NCBI GenBank assembly: GCA_031385005.1
Contig: JANNBB010000045.1
Coordinates: 1 to 64,000 of the forward strand
From: JADKIH01 sp031385005
GTDB taxonomy: Bacteria > Bacteroidota > Bacteroidia > AKYH767-A > 2013-40CM-41-45
Length of the DNA: 64,000 nt
Reading direction: 5' to 3'
A model generated the notes under the pieces. That model saw nothing but the letters and a program-made list of their open reading frames with translations, searched no databases and was not told the origin of the DNA. Below are positions 63,722 through 64,000 of the stretch, piece after piece; within the stretch, counting starts at the first letter, position 1; each line of letters begins with the position of its first letter. The position numbers and the translations under genes are program-made.

Positions 63722-64000
63722 GATTAGAGAGTATATGTTTTATATTGGTTAACACGCATGATTTAGATGATTGGTTTAGTCTGATTGAAACTTTTTGCAA
63801 ATAAATTTAAGGAAATAATCGGGAGAAGCAGGTGGAATGCGACCGGAAGACACCAAATACCTGATTAATGTAAGAAAAACACGGAAAACAGAAAGATCTA
63901 ATGCATTTTATACTCCATTTTGATAAATGGATAATAAAATTTCTTCAAAATACCCACTTAACACTTCATTTAAAAATGCATGAATTCGAATAGAAAAAAT
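63722..64000. other. Region upstream of the PKD gene to the window edge
   Basis: 279 bp of AT-rich DNA with no open frame of note. It should contain the PKD gene promoter; no full TTG-N19-TAnnTTTG match is visible on the minus strand. Confidence 0.35.

Overview
This window is AT-rich chromosomal DNA from a member of the Bacteroidota. I base that on four secreted proteins with type IX secretion (T9SS) C-terminal sorting domains, near-consensus Bacteroidota promoters of the TTG-N19-TAnnTTTG type, a short 288-residue primary sigma factor, a TamL-like outer-membrane lipoprotein and the rpsO-pnp-rpoD-rpe gene order. The genus cannot be fixed from the sequence alone; an environmental Sphingobacteriales-, Chitinophagales- or Flavobacteriales-like bacterium fits. 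No phage, complete insertion sequence or CRISPR array is visible.

Layout. 1-3.2 kb: the end of an unidentified gene, a methyltransferase and a T9SS cargo protein. 3.2-8.6 kb: a threonine cluster on the minus strand (trpG/pabA-like amidotransferase, thrA, thrB, thrC). 8.7-12.7 kb: RidA, an M61 aminopeptidase and lipoamide dehydrogenase. 12.7-22.1 kb: one giant gene for a 3127-residue T9SS surface protein carrying a CotH kinase-like domain and 23 Ig-like repeats. 22.5-24.8 kb: a small DUF4907 lipoprotein and an M2 (ACE-like) peptidase. 24.9-29.6 kb: an accessory stretch beginning at tRNA-Ala, with two AAA/DUF4143 ATPases, several families of diverged repeats, palindromic sites and inverted low-complexity tracts. 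29.6-49.7 kb: mostly housekeeping genes (TamL, class I aldolase, accD, rpsO, pnp, rpoD, rpe, trmD, rplS) mixed with two glycosyltransferases, a GWxTD protein, an MFS transporter and tRNA-Ser. 49.8-58.9 kb: a TPR hybrid histidine kinase, a STAS-T9SS-rnz operon and a dinB-dnaE polymerase pair. 59.1-63.7 kb: an ECF sigma factor, a membrane-anchored beta-barrel-like partner and an eight-PKD T9SS protein.

How the genes fit together. The thr genes are packed as a biosynthetic operon from aspartate to threonine. rpsO, pnp, rpoD and rpe are each separated by clear hairpin terminators. The T9SS cargo proteins, TamL and the glycosyltransferases point to a cell investing in its outer surface. The most unusual items are the CotH/Ig-repeat giant protein with an internal 705-bp-period duplication, the active-site-intact dinB-dnaE cassette, the sigma factor translationally overlapped with a possible trans-envelope anti-sigma/barrel protein, and the repeat-rich ATPase island next to tRNA-Ala.
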